From: SG8-32-3 sp964514055 | GTDB lineage: Archaea > Thermoproteota > Bathyarchaeia > Bathyarchaeales > Bathycorpusculaceae | Assembly: GCA_964514055.1 (NCBI GenBank) | Contig: CAZEPB010000002.1 | Coordinates: 62,001 to 126,000, forward strand | Length of the DNA: 64,000 bases | Reading direction: 5' to 3' | In this document: piece by piece, positions 51,042-60,525 of the stretch | How the letters are laid out: each line of letters starts with the position of its first letter | How positions within the stretch are numbered: the first letter of the stretch is position 1 | Notes under the pieces: model-generated | Told to the model about the DNA's origin: nothing | Databases searched by the model: none | The model's input: only the letters and a program-made list of their open reading frames with translations | Program-made: the position numbers and the translations under genes

Positions 51042-52325
51042 CTAAGGGTAGAATCTTCTGGTGGTTCGGGGAAACGGAATAGCGTCTATAACGTTTTCCA
51101 AATCAAGCATCCAAGCCAACAGCCTTTCAAGACCCAAACCGAAACCCACATGCGGCACAGTGCCGTACCTTCGCAGGTCCAAGTACCAATCGTAGTCTTT
51201 TTCCTTCAAACCCATTTCTCTTATTCGTTTAATCAGCGTTTCCTTGTCTTCTTCTCTGGCGCCGCCCGTGGACACTTCACCGATTCTCGGAACCAGCATG
51301 TCCACAGACATGGCAACTTCGGGGCGGTCGCGGTGCGTCTTGCAGTAAAAAGCTTTGATGGCGGTTGGATAATCGTAAACGAAGAAGGGTTTGCCGAACT
51401 CGTCTGCCAGCGTCTTCTCGTCCTCGTAGCCGAAGTCTTCGCCCCACTTCAGCTTCGCGCTTTTTTTGCGGAGAACCTCAACAGCCTCAGTATAGGTTAT
51501 TCTTGGAAACGGCGTTTTGACCGAAGCTAGCTTGGAAATGTCTACGCCTAACTCTTCGAGTTCCCGTTTGCACCTGTCAGCGGTTTGCTGGCAGATATGT
51601 GCCATAAGCTCCTCTTCAAAGCTCATTAGGTCATTCATATCGGCAAAGGGCCATTCGCCTTCGATGTGCCAGTATTCCGTCAAATGTCGAATTGTTCTGC
51701 TTTTTTCAGCGCGAAAAGACGGCGCGATGCAATAGACTTTTTCCAAGGAGTAAATTAGGATTTCGAGGTAAAGCTGAGAACTCTGCGTCAGATATAGGTT
51801 TTTGTCAAAATATTTTAAGCCAAAAAGAGTTGAGCCGCCCTCAACAGCGGCGGAAATGAACATGGGCGGAGAAACCTCTGTGAAGTCTTGGCTCTTAAAG
51901 AAGTCGCGGGCGAATTCCAGAACGTCGGCTCGAATCTTCATCACCAGGTTCATGCGGCGGCTGCGTAGCCATAGGTGGCGGACGTCACGGATGAACTGTT
52001 CGCTTTGGTCTTTGGTTATCGGAAAAAGCTCAGCTAAGCCGATAATGGTGATTGATTCGGCGGCGATTTCGTAGCCTCCTGGCGCGCGCTTGTCAGGTTT
52101 AGCTGTGCCCTCAAGCGTCAGGGAAGATTCTATTGTTAGGCGTTCCGCTTTGTTCCAGGCGGGGCTGCCTTTTTTTACGGTGCATTGGATGAAACCCGTT
52201 GAGTCTCGTACTAACAGGAAAATTAGCTCTTTTCCTTCTCTTTTGCGGTAAACCCAACCTCTTACGGCTACTTTTTTGTCTTGGCAACATCCGTCCAAGA
52301 TTTCGCTTATCTTCACCAGAGCCAT
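51042..52325 (-). CDS. asnS: Asparaginyl-tRNA synthetase
   Basis: It charges tRNA-Asn. The N-terminal OB-fold for anticodon binding (VAVRGWVYRKREGKELIFLL) is followed by class II motif 2 (FRAEKSRTIRHLTEYWHIE) and motif 3 (GFGLGLERLLAWML). The RHLTEYWHIEGEWPF segment and the FPRTTRRFYP end are of AsnRS, not AspRS, type. ATG at 52325 is preferred to TTG at 52334. It ends 2 bases from the flavin reductase (convergent). Confidence 0.9.
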   Translation of the reverse strand: MALVKISEILDGCCQDKKVAVRGWVYRKREGKELIFLLVRDSTGFIQCTVKKGSPAWNKAERLTIESSLTLEGTAKPDKRAPGGYEIAAESITIIGLAELFPITKDQSEQFIRDVRHLWLRSRRMNLVMKIRADVLEFARDFFKSQDFTEVSPPMFISAAVEGGSTLFGLKYFDKNLYLTQSSQLYLEILIYSLEKVYCIAPSFRAEKSRTIRHLTEYWHIEGEWPFADMNDLMSFEEELMAHICQQTADRCKRELEELGVDISKLASVKTPFPRITYTEAVEVLRKKSAKLKWGEDFGYEDEKTLADEFGKPFFVYDYPTAIKAFYCKTHRDRPEVAMSVDMLVPRIGEVSTGGAREEDKETLIKRIREMGLKEKDYDWYLDLRRYGTVPHVGFGLGLERLLAWMLDLENVIDAIPFPRTTRRFYP

Positions 52326-52334
52326 TGATATCAA

Positions 52335-52606
52335 CTGTTTCCTCTAAATATTGTTTTCAAACCTAAATGCCTATCGATTTAGTTATGCGATGAAGTTTAG
52401 TTTTTGATATTTAGAGAAGGTTGATAGCTTGTTTGAGCATGAGAAGGTTTGCTGGGGCTCTGGCTACCGACTATAGGAGAAATATGAAAAGCGGTATAAA
52501 ACAGACTGCTTTACCAGAGCCCACTCAGCCCCGCTCTCTCCTTAACCAATGTGACTGTAACCCCGAAAAAGAAAGGGGGAAGATTTGTGTGGTTTTTGCT
52601 GGTTGC
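52335..52606. other. Non-coding gap between asnS and the PQQ-propeller gene
   Basis: No gene is supported. It contains a CCCCGAAAAAGAAAGGGGG hairpin (52560-52578) that could terminate the minus-strand propeller transcript or structure an RNA. Confidence 0.35.
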
Positions 52607-55126
52607 TTAGCGTCTTCTAAGCATCAGGATGATGACGAGACCAACTACGACTATCGCTATGATTATGCCTGTTGTTGCTGGTACGATATACTGGTCAGCT
52701 ACGGACGCAGGTGTAGGTGTAGGTTCAGGAGTAACCTCTGGAGCCTCTGTAATGCCCACGGCGGTCTCAGCGGACGAAGCATAAAAGGAATCAGACCCCG
52801 CGAAAGTAGCGATGACAGTGTATTTGCCTGGAACCAGCGGGTCCCACATAAAGCTGAACGTTCCGCTTGCATCGGTTGTAGCATTGCCTATGTCATAGAC
52901 GTTGTTGTTCGGATCAAGCACACTTAATGTGACTTCAACGCCAGTAGCGTTAGCTGGACGACCAAACTGACTATACACGTACAGCATCCAGTCGCTCATG
53001 CTCTCGTCGGAAACAGCGGGAACACCATTCGGAAAACGCATTGTCAAAGCCGCGTCATTTGTGCCTGGAGAAATATCCATCACTGTGCCCTTTATCATTA
53101 TAGGAGTGCCCAGTGGTTGAACAATTTCTGGTCCTGTGACTGTGGTTGCGCTTGGACCTTTACCGATAGCATATACGCGCTGGTCGTATTCGTCGTACAT
53201 AGCTATTATGCTGTCTCCGATGATTGGAGTAGAGCTCCATTCGCTTCCACGAATTGGTATGCTAAAGATTTTCTCTCCGGTTTCTAGGTCAAGGCAGAGG
53301 AATGGAAAGCCACGATGTTGTGGGTTGAAGGGGTTGTGTTCAGTGTTCTCTAAGTAGACTTTTCCGTCGGCAATGAATGCTGGTCTGAAACGGATCTTGG
53401 TGTTCTGCAGAACCTCATGGTAGGGGTCCTCTATGTCATATGTCCATATGGTTTCGCCAGTAGTAACATTTCGGCAGTATACTGTTCCACCGTAGTTCCC
53501 TGAGATATATTTGCCTTCAACAATGTTATCCCAGCTGTTGCTTGAACCGTAACCCCATTTGTCCGTGTAGTGCTGTGGATCGGTTGGACCCCATATTTGT
53601 TCTCCTGTGCTGAGGCGGAAGCCCCAATGTTGACCAGTCTCCGCAACGGACACAGTGAAAACGTCGGATTCTACATCTGCATCTTGAACGTCGTAGTGTC
53701 CAGCTTTAATTGGCATCGTGAAAGTTTTATTGTACAGCAGTGTTCCTTCTCGCCCAGGTTCAGTGCTTAGAGCCCATATTCTAATTTTGCCATCATCTGA
53801 ACGCGAATACTTATCGAAATCCGTTCCCAGTATTATTCCTTCACGAACTTTGTCGACACTTCCAGGTACGCTTCTTTCTCCTGGTGTATCTGCTATCGTC
53901 ACATTCCAGTCGTAGCCGTCTGCAGTATCGTCAGCGTCATATATCCTACCGTGTGGTCTCCAGCTTCCGAAAGTGGAAACGACTCTGGACGAGTTCCACA
54001 GAGCCATCCAACCATTGTTCAAATTAACCCCGTAGATGTAGATTTCACCTTTAGGACCGTAGACTCGGGTGCCACTAGGCACGCCTTGCATTGAGTATTC
54101 CCAACGTCCAGTGAAAGCGTCATAAGCATTCCAATAACCGCCTCCACCTGTCCACAGATAGGGGAAAACGCCGTGATAGTTAAACGAATCCCAATAGAAT
54201 ACTTGACCAAAATCTAGGGCTCGGTTGTTTCCGTCAGGGTCCAGAAGTTGTTGTTCCCACAGCTCTTCACCAGTATGTAGATCTACAGCAACAACTGTCC
54301 GGTAGAGACCAGTTTCCGACCCAGTTGTTTCGAATCGGTTGTAGTAGAGTACTCCGCCGATAATTACAGAGCCAGTCCATTTGGGTTCATATGCATCTCC
54401 GTATTCAAAGTTATAATTTTCCCTTTGTCCTCCAGCGATACCTCCCATCGTTATCGGTTTTGCCCACAGTATGTGTGCGGCCTCTGGTGCGTAATCATTG
54501 TAGTCTTTGTAAAGTGTCTGTGCCGGAGGAGAGGCATCCATTGATACCTGATCGCCCAGCCAGTTTCCTGCAAGCGGTGCCCATTCCCAAATCTGATCGT
54601 TTATGGGGCGGGTCCAATACTCTGTAGGAAGGGGAACCCCTGGCCAAATGGGTATGGGATCCTCTTGTACCACCAACTCTATCTCAGGGCTGTCGCTTTC
54701 TAGCATTATTGCATTCGAAGGAGGACCTGCTTGAAAGCCGAAGCCTTCTGTCGGAGCTATCTGTTCGGGGAAGTGTGAATGCAATCTGTATGTGCCTGTC
54801 ATGGTGGGCGTGAATGTGACGCCTGTTCCACCAGTCGAATCAGTCTTTACGTCATCAATCGTGGTAGTCGTGTTGTCGGGCTTCGTGATAATTACACTTA
54901 ACTCCCAGCCCATTTCCACACTCCGGAGTGGGTATACACACCCTACGTGGAGTAGTACATTTGTGCCAACTTGCGCCGGATTAGGATTAGCATTGATATA
55001 GGGGAAAGGTTCTACCTCAATAGGTTCTTGGGCGGTGGCATTTGGTAAAACAGCAAGCGAAGTAACCATAGAAAACATCAGAAACAAAGCAATAGCGATA
55101 GCTGTGTTATTTCGTATATTCTTCAT
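52607..55126 (-). CDS. Large secreted PQQ-like beta-propeller protein with C-terminal anchor
   Basis: The signal peptide (NTAIAIALFLMFSMVTSLAV) leads a beta-propeller with PQQ-type blades (VVAVDLHTGEELWEQQLLD; GFRLSTGEQIWGPTDPQ; YCRNVTTGETIWTYDIED; FLCLDLETGEKIFSIPI). A C-terminal Ig-like domain (VEVTLSVLDPNNNVYDIG) and membrane helix (GIIIAIVVVGLVIILML) with RRR follow. It is a surface protein of unknown ligand, perhaps a scaffold or enzyme. AAGGAGAAAAG gives a strong start at 55126. It is divergent from a TrmB gene with a palindrome in between. Confidence 0.8.
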   Translation of the reverse strand: MKNIRNNTAIAIALFLMFSMVTSLAVLPNATAQEPIEVEPFPYINANPNPAQVGTNVLLHVGCVYPLRSVEMGWELSVIITKPDNTTTTIDDVKTDSTGGTGVTFTPTMTGTYRLHSHFPEQIAPTEGFGFQAGPPSNAIMLESDSPEIELVVQEDPIPIWPGVPLPTEYWTRPINDQIWEWAPLAGNWLGDQVSMDASPPAQTLYKDYNDYAPEAAHILWAKPITMGGIAGGQRENYNFEYGDAYEPKWTGSVIIGGVLYYNRFETTGSETGLYRTVVAVDLHTGEELWEQQLLDPDGNNRALDFGQVFYWDSFNYHGVFPYLWTGGGGYWNAYDAFTGRWEYSMQGVPSGTRVYGPKGEIYIYGVNLNNGWMALWNSSRVVSTFGSWRPHGRIYDADDTADGYDWNVTIADTPGERSVPGSVDKVREGIILGTDFDKYSRSDDGKIRIWALSTEPGREGTLLYNKTFTMPIKAGHYDVQDADVESDVFTVSVAETGQHWGFRLSTGEQIWGPTDPQHYTDKWGYGSSNSWDNIVEGKYISGNYGGTVYCRNVTTGETIWTYDIEDPYHEVLQNTKIRFRPAFIADGKVYLENTEHNPFNPQHRGFPFLCLDLETGEKIFSIPIRGSEWSSTPIIGDSIIAMYDEYDQRVYAIGKGPSATTVTGPEIVQPLGTPIMIKGTVMDISPGTNDAALTMRFPNGVPAVSDESMSDWMLYVYSQFGRPANATGVEVTLSVLDPNNNVYDIGNATTDASGTFSFMWDPLVPGKYTVIATFAGSDSFYASSAETAVGITEAPEVTPEPTPTPASVADQYIVPATTGIIIAIVVVGLVIILMLRRR

Positions 55127-55162
55127 TCTCTTTTCTCCTTAATTTTCGGTGAAACAAACGTA

Positions 55163-55207
55163 GCTTTGTATAATGTAAAAAGTTTTGTAAGTAAAACGCT
55201 TACTTAC
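55163..55207 (-). promoter_or_regulatory. Operator palindrome and TATA box between propeller and TrmB genes
   Basis: GTAAGTAA (55187-55194) and TTACTTAC (55200-55207) are perfect inverted arms with a 5-base spacer. On the minus strand a TATA-like ACATTATACA follows at about 55165-55174, just downstream of the palindrome, for the propeller gene. This is the position expected for a TrmB-type regulator site. Confidence 0.55.
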
Positions 55208-55271
55208 AGATCGCAAGAATAGAAAGTGAATGTTCAAAAGACAAATCGAAAGATATGAGCGAGTTACAACT

Positions 55272-55326
55272 ACATTGTTATCCTAGCAAAACATACATAT
55301 GAATCAATCACATTGTTATCTAGGCA
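55272..55326 (+). repeat. Direct repeat in the trmB leader
   Basis: ACATTGTTATC(C)TAGCA-type copies at 55272-55288 and 55310-55326, 38 bases apart, flank a TATA-like ACATACATAT (55291-55300). They may be binding sites for autoregulation. Confidence 0.45.
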
Positions 55327-55382
55327 TACGCAGACTTGTAGACATATTCAGCTACTGCAGACCCTTATTGGATGTGAGTGAA

Positions 55383-56252
55383 ATGGCATCAGGTCCTGAA
55401 GATGTAGAGATTCTAAATAGCTTAGGGCTCACCATCAACGCAGCAAAAATTTTCCTAGCTCTCTCTGAACTAGGAACAGCCACAGCAAAAACAATTTCAA
55501 AGACCTCAGGAGTAGCCCGAGAGGTTGTCTACCAACTAATGCCATCACTAGTGAAAAAAGGCCTAGTTGAAGAGGCACTAACGTCACCCAAGTCGTTCAA
55601 AGCGATTCCTCTGGAAAAGGCATACAACCAGCTGCTTCAACGCAAAAGGGAAGAAAATCAAAAAATCCGACAAAAAATTGAAAAATCTCTAGAGAAGAAA
55701 AGAACAAGCAACCTTCATGTCGAAGATAAGTATCAAACAACTATAATTAAGTCAGGTGGCCAACAACAACATTTCAAGATACATAAGGAATTCCAAAAAG
55801 TTCAGAAAAGCTTGGACACAACTTTTTCATTGGGAAAATTTCTTCAATGGTCTCAGCGTTACGCCGAGGAAGATATGAATGAACTCAAGAAAAAAAACAT
55901 AACAGTTCGAATAATCACAGAAGAAAGATTGAGAGAAATATTAGCAGAGTCTCCAGAAATTTTCTCAACCATATTCTCCAAGTTGAATAGCGAAAACTTC
56001 AGATATACTAAAAATTCACCTCCAGTTGAATTAATAATATTTGATAAAAAAACGCTTTTCCTTTCCACCACAGAAGAATCTAACATAAACAGAATGCGGT
56101 GGTTATGTTCAAACAATCCATTCCTATTAGAGATGGCAAACAGCTATTACGAAACGCTTTGGGAAAACGCAGAAAAACTAGACGAAGACGACTTAAACCA
56201 ACGATTCGCCACGGAAAACCGAAGGCAGCTTCATTATTCAAGAGCAATCTGA
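55383..56252 (+). CDS. TrmB-family transcriptional regulator
   Basis: A winged-helix at the N terminus (GLTINAAKIFLALSELGTATAKTISKTSGVAREVVYQ) and a coiled-coil dimer region (about 100-140) match TrmB regulators, which sense sugars or metabolites. ATG at 55383 is favoured (GGATGTGAGTGA upstream) over ATG at 55299, which would overlap the promoter. The C-terminal half would bind a ligand; its identity is not visible. It is divergent from the PQQ-propeller gene, a plausible target. Confidence 0.82.
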   Translation: MASGPEDVEILNSLGLTINAAKIFLALSELGTATAKTISKTSGVAREVVYQLMPSLVKKGLVEEALTSPKSFKAIPLEKAYNQLLQRKREENQKIRQKIEKSLEKKRTSNLHVEDKYQTTIIKSGGQQQHFKIHKEFQKVQKSLDTTFSLGKFLQWSQRYAEEDMNELKKKNITVRIITEERLREILAESPEIFSTIFSKLNSENFRYTKNSPPVELIIFDKKTLFLSTTEESNINRMRWLCSNNPFLLEMANSYYETLWENAEKLDEDDLNQRFATENRRQLHYSRAI

Positions 56253-56365
56253 TAATCCATTATATATAATTGACAGTTAAGAAGCGTTTTTGTTAAGGTG
56301 AATGATTGATTGATGCCCCCGCAATTCTTAAATCGCCCTTGCGCCGAGCTATAGCCTGATGGGTG

Positions 56366-57748
56366 ATGCCACACACTTCAGAAGACGACTACAAGCTTAA
56401 AACTCTGAAAATCTCTGCCGTAGCAATAGCAACAGTGGTGCTTGTAGAAGTCATCTTAGGCTTAATCGTTGACAGCTTAGCCATCCTCAGCGACGGGTTA
56501 CACGCGTCGCTTGACGTTATAACAAGCATTATGCTTTTTGTGGCGACTAAAGAGGCGCTTAAGCCTCCAGATGAGGAGCACACTTATGGGCATGAGAAAT
56601 TTGAGCCCATAGGCGGGTTGACAGGCGGCGTCGTGCTTATAGGTGTTGGAGTTCTTGTGATTTATGAAGCGATCTCCAAGCTGATGATGGGCGGAGGCGT
56701 GAAAATTAGCTTGGGATTCGCAGGGTTCTTTGCCATAGGCTATACTTTCTGCATTGACATTTTCAGAATGTTTATCTTTAGAAAAGCAACGAGCAGCGAA
56801 AGCACCACGGTTAAAGCGGGTTTTTATCATGCTCTAGCAGACTTAAGCTCAACAGGAATTGCTTTTCTCGGATTCGGCTTAGCCAACATCGGATTCTATC
56901 AAGGCGATTCGCTCTCATCCATCGTACTTGGCATTTTGCTCAGCTACATGAGTGTCAAGCTCGTCAGAAGCAGCATAATGGAGCTAAGCGACACAGCATC
57001 AAAAGACATTGTTCAAAAAATCAGAAAAATAGTACTCGCCCATGACGGAATCCTTAATTGCCAAAACCTGAAGGTGCGGAAGGTAGGCTCAAAAACCTTC
57101 GCCGAATGCACGGTGCAGGTTCCAAGCTTCATGAGCTTGGAAGAGGCGCACGCTCTAGCTTCGGCTATCGAGGAAAGCTTGACGAAAACATTCGGAAATG
57201 TTGACGCGACAATTCACATAGAACCAGCTGAAGAAGAAACCAAAGTGGAGCAGCGTGTGGAGAAGCTTGCCACAGTAGAAGGCGTCAGGGAGGTGCATGA
57301 CATCGTGACTGTTTATGCAAGCGGCAAACTTTACATCACGTTGCACGCGTACGTGGACCCGAAGCTATCGGTTGAAGAGGCGCATGAAATCGCTGATAAA
57401 ATCGAGAAGCGAATGCACGCGGGAATCAAGCAGCTTGAGAACGTAACCGTGCACGTTGAGCCATACAGCGTTGAAAAGCACGCGGCAGAGATAGATGAGG
57501 ATGAACTGAAAAAGTTAATTCAAGATGTGGCGAAGAAAGTTAAAACCAGTCTGCGGTTGAAGAGGACAGTGACTTATGCGGCTGATGGAAAACGGTACAT
57601 AAACGTAGACTGCTGCTTCACAAAGCAGGTTCCGTTAACAGAGGCTCATGAGATTGCATCGCAGGTTGAGAAGGAGATATCTGAGTATTTTGCGGATGCG
57701 GTGGTTACGGTTCACATAGAACCAGAATGCGAAAACGGACATAATTAA
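56366..57748 (+). CDS. Cation diffusion facilitator with three tandem C-terminal domains
   Basis: The membrane part (about residues 15-205) has ILSDGLHASLD and HTYGHEKFE, the metal-binding Asp/His pattern of CDF zinc/iron/manganese exporters. Three ferredoxin-like dimerisation domains follow, ending in FGNVDATIHIEPAEEE, LENVTVHVEPYSVE and DAVVTVHIEPECE. Most CDFs have one. ATG at 56366 is preferred over GTG at 56363. The triple tail could sense metal in steps or bind more ions. Confidence 0.88.
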   Translation: MPHTSEDDYKLKTLKISAVAIATVVLVEVILGLIVDSLAILSDGLHASLDVITSIMLFVATKEALKPPDEEHTYGHEKFEPIGGLTGGVVLIGVGVLVIYEAISKLMMGGGVKISLGFAGFFAIGYTFCIDIFRMFIFRKATSSESTTVKAGFYHALADLSSTGIAFLGFGLANIGFYQGDSLSSIVLGILLSYMSVKLVRSSIMELSDTASKDIVQKIRKIVLAHDGILNCQNLKVRKVGSKTFAECTVQVPSFMSLEEAHALASAIEESLTKTFGNVDATIHIEPAEEETKVEQRVEKLATVEGVREVHDIVTVYASGKLYITLHAYVDPKLSVEEAHEIADKIEKRMHAGIKQLENVTVHVEPYSVEKHAAEIDEDELKKLIQDVAKKVKTSLRLKRTVTYAADGKRYINVDCCFTKQVPLTEAHEIASQVEKEISEYFADAVVTVHIEPECENGHN

Positions 57749-57822
57749 ACAAAATAAACGCCGAACGCAAAGCCCCTTTTTCTCTAGGCAACTGTCAAGC
57801 ATAGATTCAACACGCAGTTTAA

Positions 57823-57844
57823 GCTATTTATAGAGGGAGGGGGC
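57823..57844 (-). promoter_or_regulatory. C5TC3 element with TATA-like box, intergenic
   Basis: On the minus strand GCCCCCTCCCT precedes CTATAAATAGC, matching the elements at 2828 and 62108. It lies in the gap between the convergent CDF and beta-propeller genes and so heads no recognised gene. Confidence 0.4.
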
Positions 57845-57939
57845 AAGTTTTCTCGAGCACTAGCGCTTAAGCTGTTTTTCCTTGAAATGCACTCTGCCAT
57901 TTTAAACAAGACTGAAAAATAAAAAAGGAAAAAGGGTTG

Positions 57940-59847
57940 CTAACTCAGATTTACTGCTGCTATCAACGCCAACGTGTCTAAACTGTTGAGCATGACTTTC
58001 CCGTTGGACAACGTGTAAAGCGTGTTGTCGATGTAGAGAGCCCTGTGCACCCACATGTTGTAATCGTATCCATAGTAGTATTGCGAGCTGGTTGTGTTTT
58101 CTTGGTGTGTTATGCCGTCTCGAAACTCGAAGCCGCTTGTGGTAAGCTTGAAAACGTATGCGCCTTGCCAGAAGCCACCCTGCAGCGCAGAGCTTTCACC
58201 GTCTCTTGTGTCTATTACGCCATAGTTGGTCATTGAAATCGGTATAACCAGCAGCTTCTTCTCTTTGTTGAATAGAAATGCATGTGGATCTTGCAATGCT
58301 TGTGAGTCTGTCCAGTCACCCTCAACGATGTACTTCGCTACTTCTTTGGGATCATTAACGTTTGAGACATCGAATAATGACAGCTTCACCATGTTGCCTT
58401 CCTTGCCTAAGCCAATCACGTAGTTCTCATCGTAAGGATGCAGATAACTGGAGTATCCTGGAATCTTCAGTTCACCCGCAACTTTGGGTTCAGCAGGGTT
58501 GCTCATGTCCAACACGAAAAACGGGTCTACTTGCCTGAACGTGACAAGGTAGCATTTATCGCCCATGAACCTGGCTGAGTAAATTCTTTCTCCTTTGGCG
58601 AGATTCTCCACTTTGCCCGTTACGTTCAAGTTCATGTCAAGCACGTAAACGTTGTTCTGCTGCGTCTGGTTTTTCTGCGAAGTTGTGGCTAACCTGAAGT
58701 ACCCGTTGTACTCATCCATTGAATACTGGTTAAGCACATAGCCTAGTACACTGCCTTTAACTATTTTATCGGATAAAATACCACCACTCACGCTTATCCT
58801 GTAAATTGACGTGTACTGCCCCTGCTCGCTCCATGTTGGGTAAGTCACGTAAATGTTGCCCAAGGAAACGTACATGTTGCTGGTTCCGCCCATCATAACG
58901 GTCATGTTAGTTGGCTCTTGTGCGCTGTCCATTATGTTCAATCCGATGAACGTGGTGAAAGTGAAGTAACTGTCCACCGTATCGGCGTAGCGAATACTTG
59001 TCGGTTCAATCTCGAAAGCTTTTGAGTTCTCGTAAACTTGCGGAAGAACAACCTCGTTGTTAACGAAGTAAGTGGGTTGGCTGACGACAGCGTACACGTA
59101 ATCACCGATCATTCTGGAGTTGAAGTAGCTGCCGCTGAGAGTGAGGTTCCGCGCCAGCACAGGACTAGCTTTCTCAGAAACGTCATATACGCTCAAGAAA
59201 GTGTTAACGCTGCTGTAGTATGGATAGCTCAGTATTTCTTCAGACTGCGCCGCTTCCTCGTAAGCGTAGAGTTGGTATTGGCTACCGATGACCACAAGTT
59301 TGCTGCTGTCTTGGCTTAGAAATAAGCCTGCCACATACGTGTTGTTGCCAAGAGCTATCTTAGCGATTACACGCGAATCTTGTGGATCAGCTTTCACGAT
59401 GTACACGCTGTTTTGGCTTGCTGAATAATAGACATTGTTGGTTGCGATGTAGATGTATTTGCCGTCTGTTTTCACTATGTCGGCTTCGTCAACTCCTTCA
59501 ACCTGAATGTTTGTTGTTGAATAGGAGTTAATCGAGTAGTCTCCTGATTCACCTGTCGCGGTAGGAGCTGGGGCATCTAGTGTCTCACGTGCAGACCCGA
59601 AGAATTGGGAGTCCAAAGGACCACCACCATAGTAAGTGGAGCCATCTTGGGTATTAGCGGCTAAGAAGTTTTTGAGTTCATCGTATGACGTGAAGGTTTT
59701 CATTGACGAAGTTTCTGGCAAAGTGTCGGGCGTGAAAATCCCTGGCGTTGAACCATAAACGTAGATTAGAGCGACCAACACTATAGCTGAGAGAGTTGCG
59801 ATTGTGCCGTAAATTCGAGTTTTTCGTTTGATTTCTTTCTGAACCAC
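57940..59847 (-). CDS. Secreted beta-propeller domain protein (PF09826-type)
   Basis: An N-terminal signal/anchor helix (YGTIATLSAIVLVALIYVYG) leads a large propeller typical of archaeal surface proteins of this family: NIQVEGVDEADIVKTDGKYIY, then blades such as SKLVVIGSQYQLYAYEE, SYLHPYDENYVIGLGKEG and LFNKEKKLLVIPISM. Length 635. GTG at 59847 follows AGGTGAAAATAGA. Function in the surface layer is unknown; some relatives are proposed protease-linked regulators. Confidence 0.82.
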   Translation of the reverse strand: MVQKEIKRKTRIYGTIATLSAIVLVALIYVYGSTPGIFTPDTLPETSSMKTFTSYDELKNFLAANTQDGSTYYGGGPLDSQFFGSARETLDAPAPTATGESGDYSINSYSTTNIQVEGVDEADIVKTDGKYIYIATNNVYYSASQNSVYIVKADPQDSRVIAKIALGNNTYVAGLFLSQDSSKLVVIGSQYQLYAYEEAAQSEEILSYPYYSSVNTFLSVYDVSEKASPVLARNLTLSGSYFNSRMIGDYVYAVVSQPTYFVNNEVVLPQVYENSKAFEIEPTSIRYADTVDSYFTFTTFIGLNIMDSAQEPTNMTVMMGGTSNMYVSLGNIYVTYPTWSEQGQYTSIYRISVSGGILSDKIVKGSVLGYVLNQYSMDEYNGYFRLATTSQKNQTQQNNVYVLDMNLNVTGKVENLAKGERIYSARFMGDKCYLVTFRQVDPFFVLDMSNPAEPKVAGELKIPGYSSYLHPYDENYVIGLGKEGNMVKLSLFDVSNVNDPKEVAKYIVEGDWTDSQALQDPHAFLFNKEKKLLVIPISMTNYGVIDTRDGESSALQGGFWQGAYVFKLTTSGFEFRDGITHQENTTSSQYYYGYDYNMWVHRALYIDNTLYTLSNGKVMLNSLDTLALIAAVNLS

Positions 59848-59921
59848 TCTATTTTCACCTGCTATAAGCGTATGACGCCATGGGATATTATCCTAAGCTA
59901 TAGAACATCTTGTTCCAGTTT

Positions 59922-60404
59922 TTAGAACGGGCGCATAGTCCACACGCGGTAGGCTTCGTACCAGAAAATGATGCAGACGATGGCGCCGAACACTGCAATG
60001 AAAAGGTTCTCCCGCATGAAAAAATCTTGCACCAAAAACAGCAGATAAGCCACGTAGAAAACGGTGGAGAAAAGGGCGTAGAAAAAGTATCTTGGGAAGA
60101 GCAGTTTGCCCAGTTTCACGTAGTGGCGGAGCACACCGATTTTCACTTGGCCAACTAGCACGTAGTGTCCGCCGATTTCCTGTTTTTCAACCAACCCCAA
60201 CTCGCGGAGTTGTTCAAGATGATGATTTGCCACGCTTGGGCTGCTGAAGTGCAAGGCACGCTGGACTTCTCGCACGCTGACGGGATTGCCGTTTTTAAGC
60301 AGGAACCAGTAGACTTTCCACGCTTTGCCTCGAAGAGAGTACTCAAGCTTTGTTTCGTCGTCCACGTTCAATGGGCTAGCCGCCTTGCAGATAAATAGTG
60401 CCAA
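59922..60404 (-). CDS. Membrane protein with N-terminal winged helix
   Basis: Residues about 20-80 form an HTH (NPVSVREVQRALHFSSPSVANHHLEQLRELGLVEK), followed by two membrane helices (about 105-128 and 133-152). It may sense a membrane signal and regulate DNA at the membrane. TTG at 60404 is the first possible start, but a CTTATAAGG TATA box at about 60410 implies the transcript begins near 60386, so translation may begin later, for example TTG 60371. Confidence 0.65.
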   Translation of the reverse strand: MALFICKAASPLNVDDETKLEYSLRGKAWKVYWFLLKNGNPVSVREVQRALHFSSPSVANHHLEQLRELGLVEKQEIGGHYVLVGQVKIGVLRHYVKLGKLLFPRYFFYALFSTVFYVAYLLFLVQDFFMRENLFIAVFGAIVCIIFWYEAYRVWTMRPF

Positions 60405-60525
60405 ACAAGACCTTATAAGTCCAATTGTTGGAACAGTTTGTTCTTATAACATATGGATTAAATTTTAATTTCTCTCTCTCATGAGAGTTATTGAGCTGTA
60501 AAGTAAGGGATTTTATAAACTCAGG

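Noticed and set aside
55299..55382. Upstream ATG extension of the TrmB regulator
   Set aside because: It would overlap the promoter and direct repeats, and the added residues match no part of the family.
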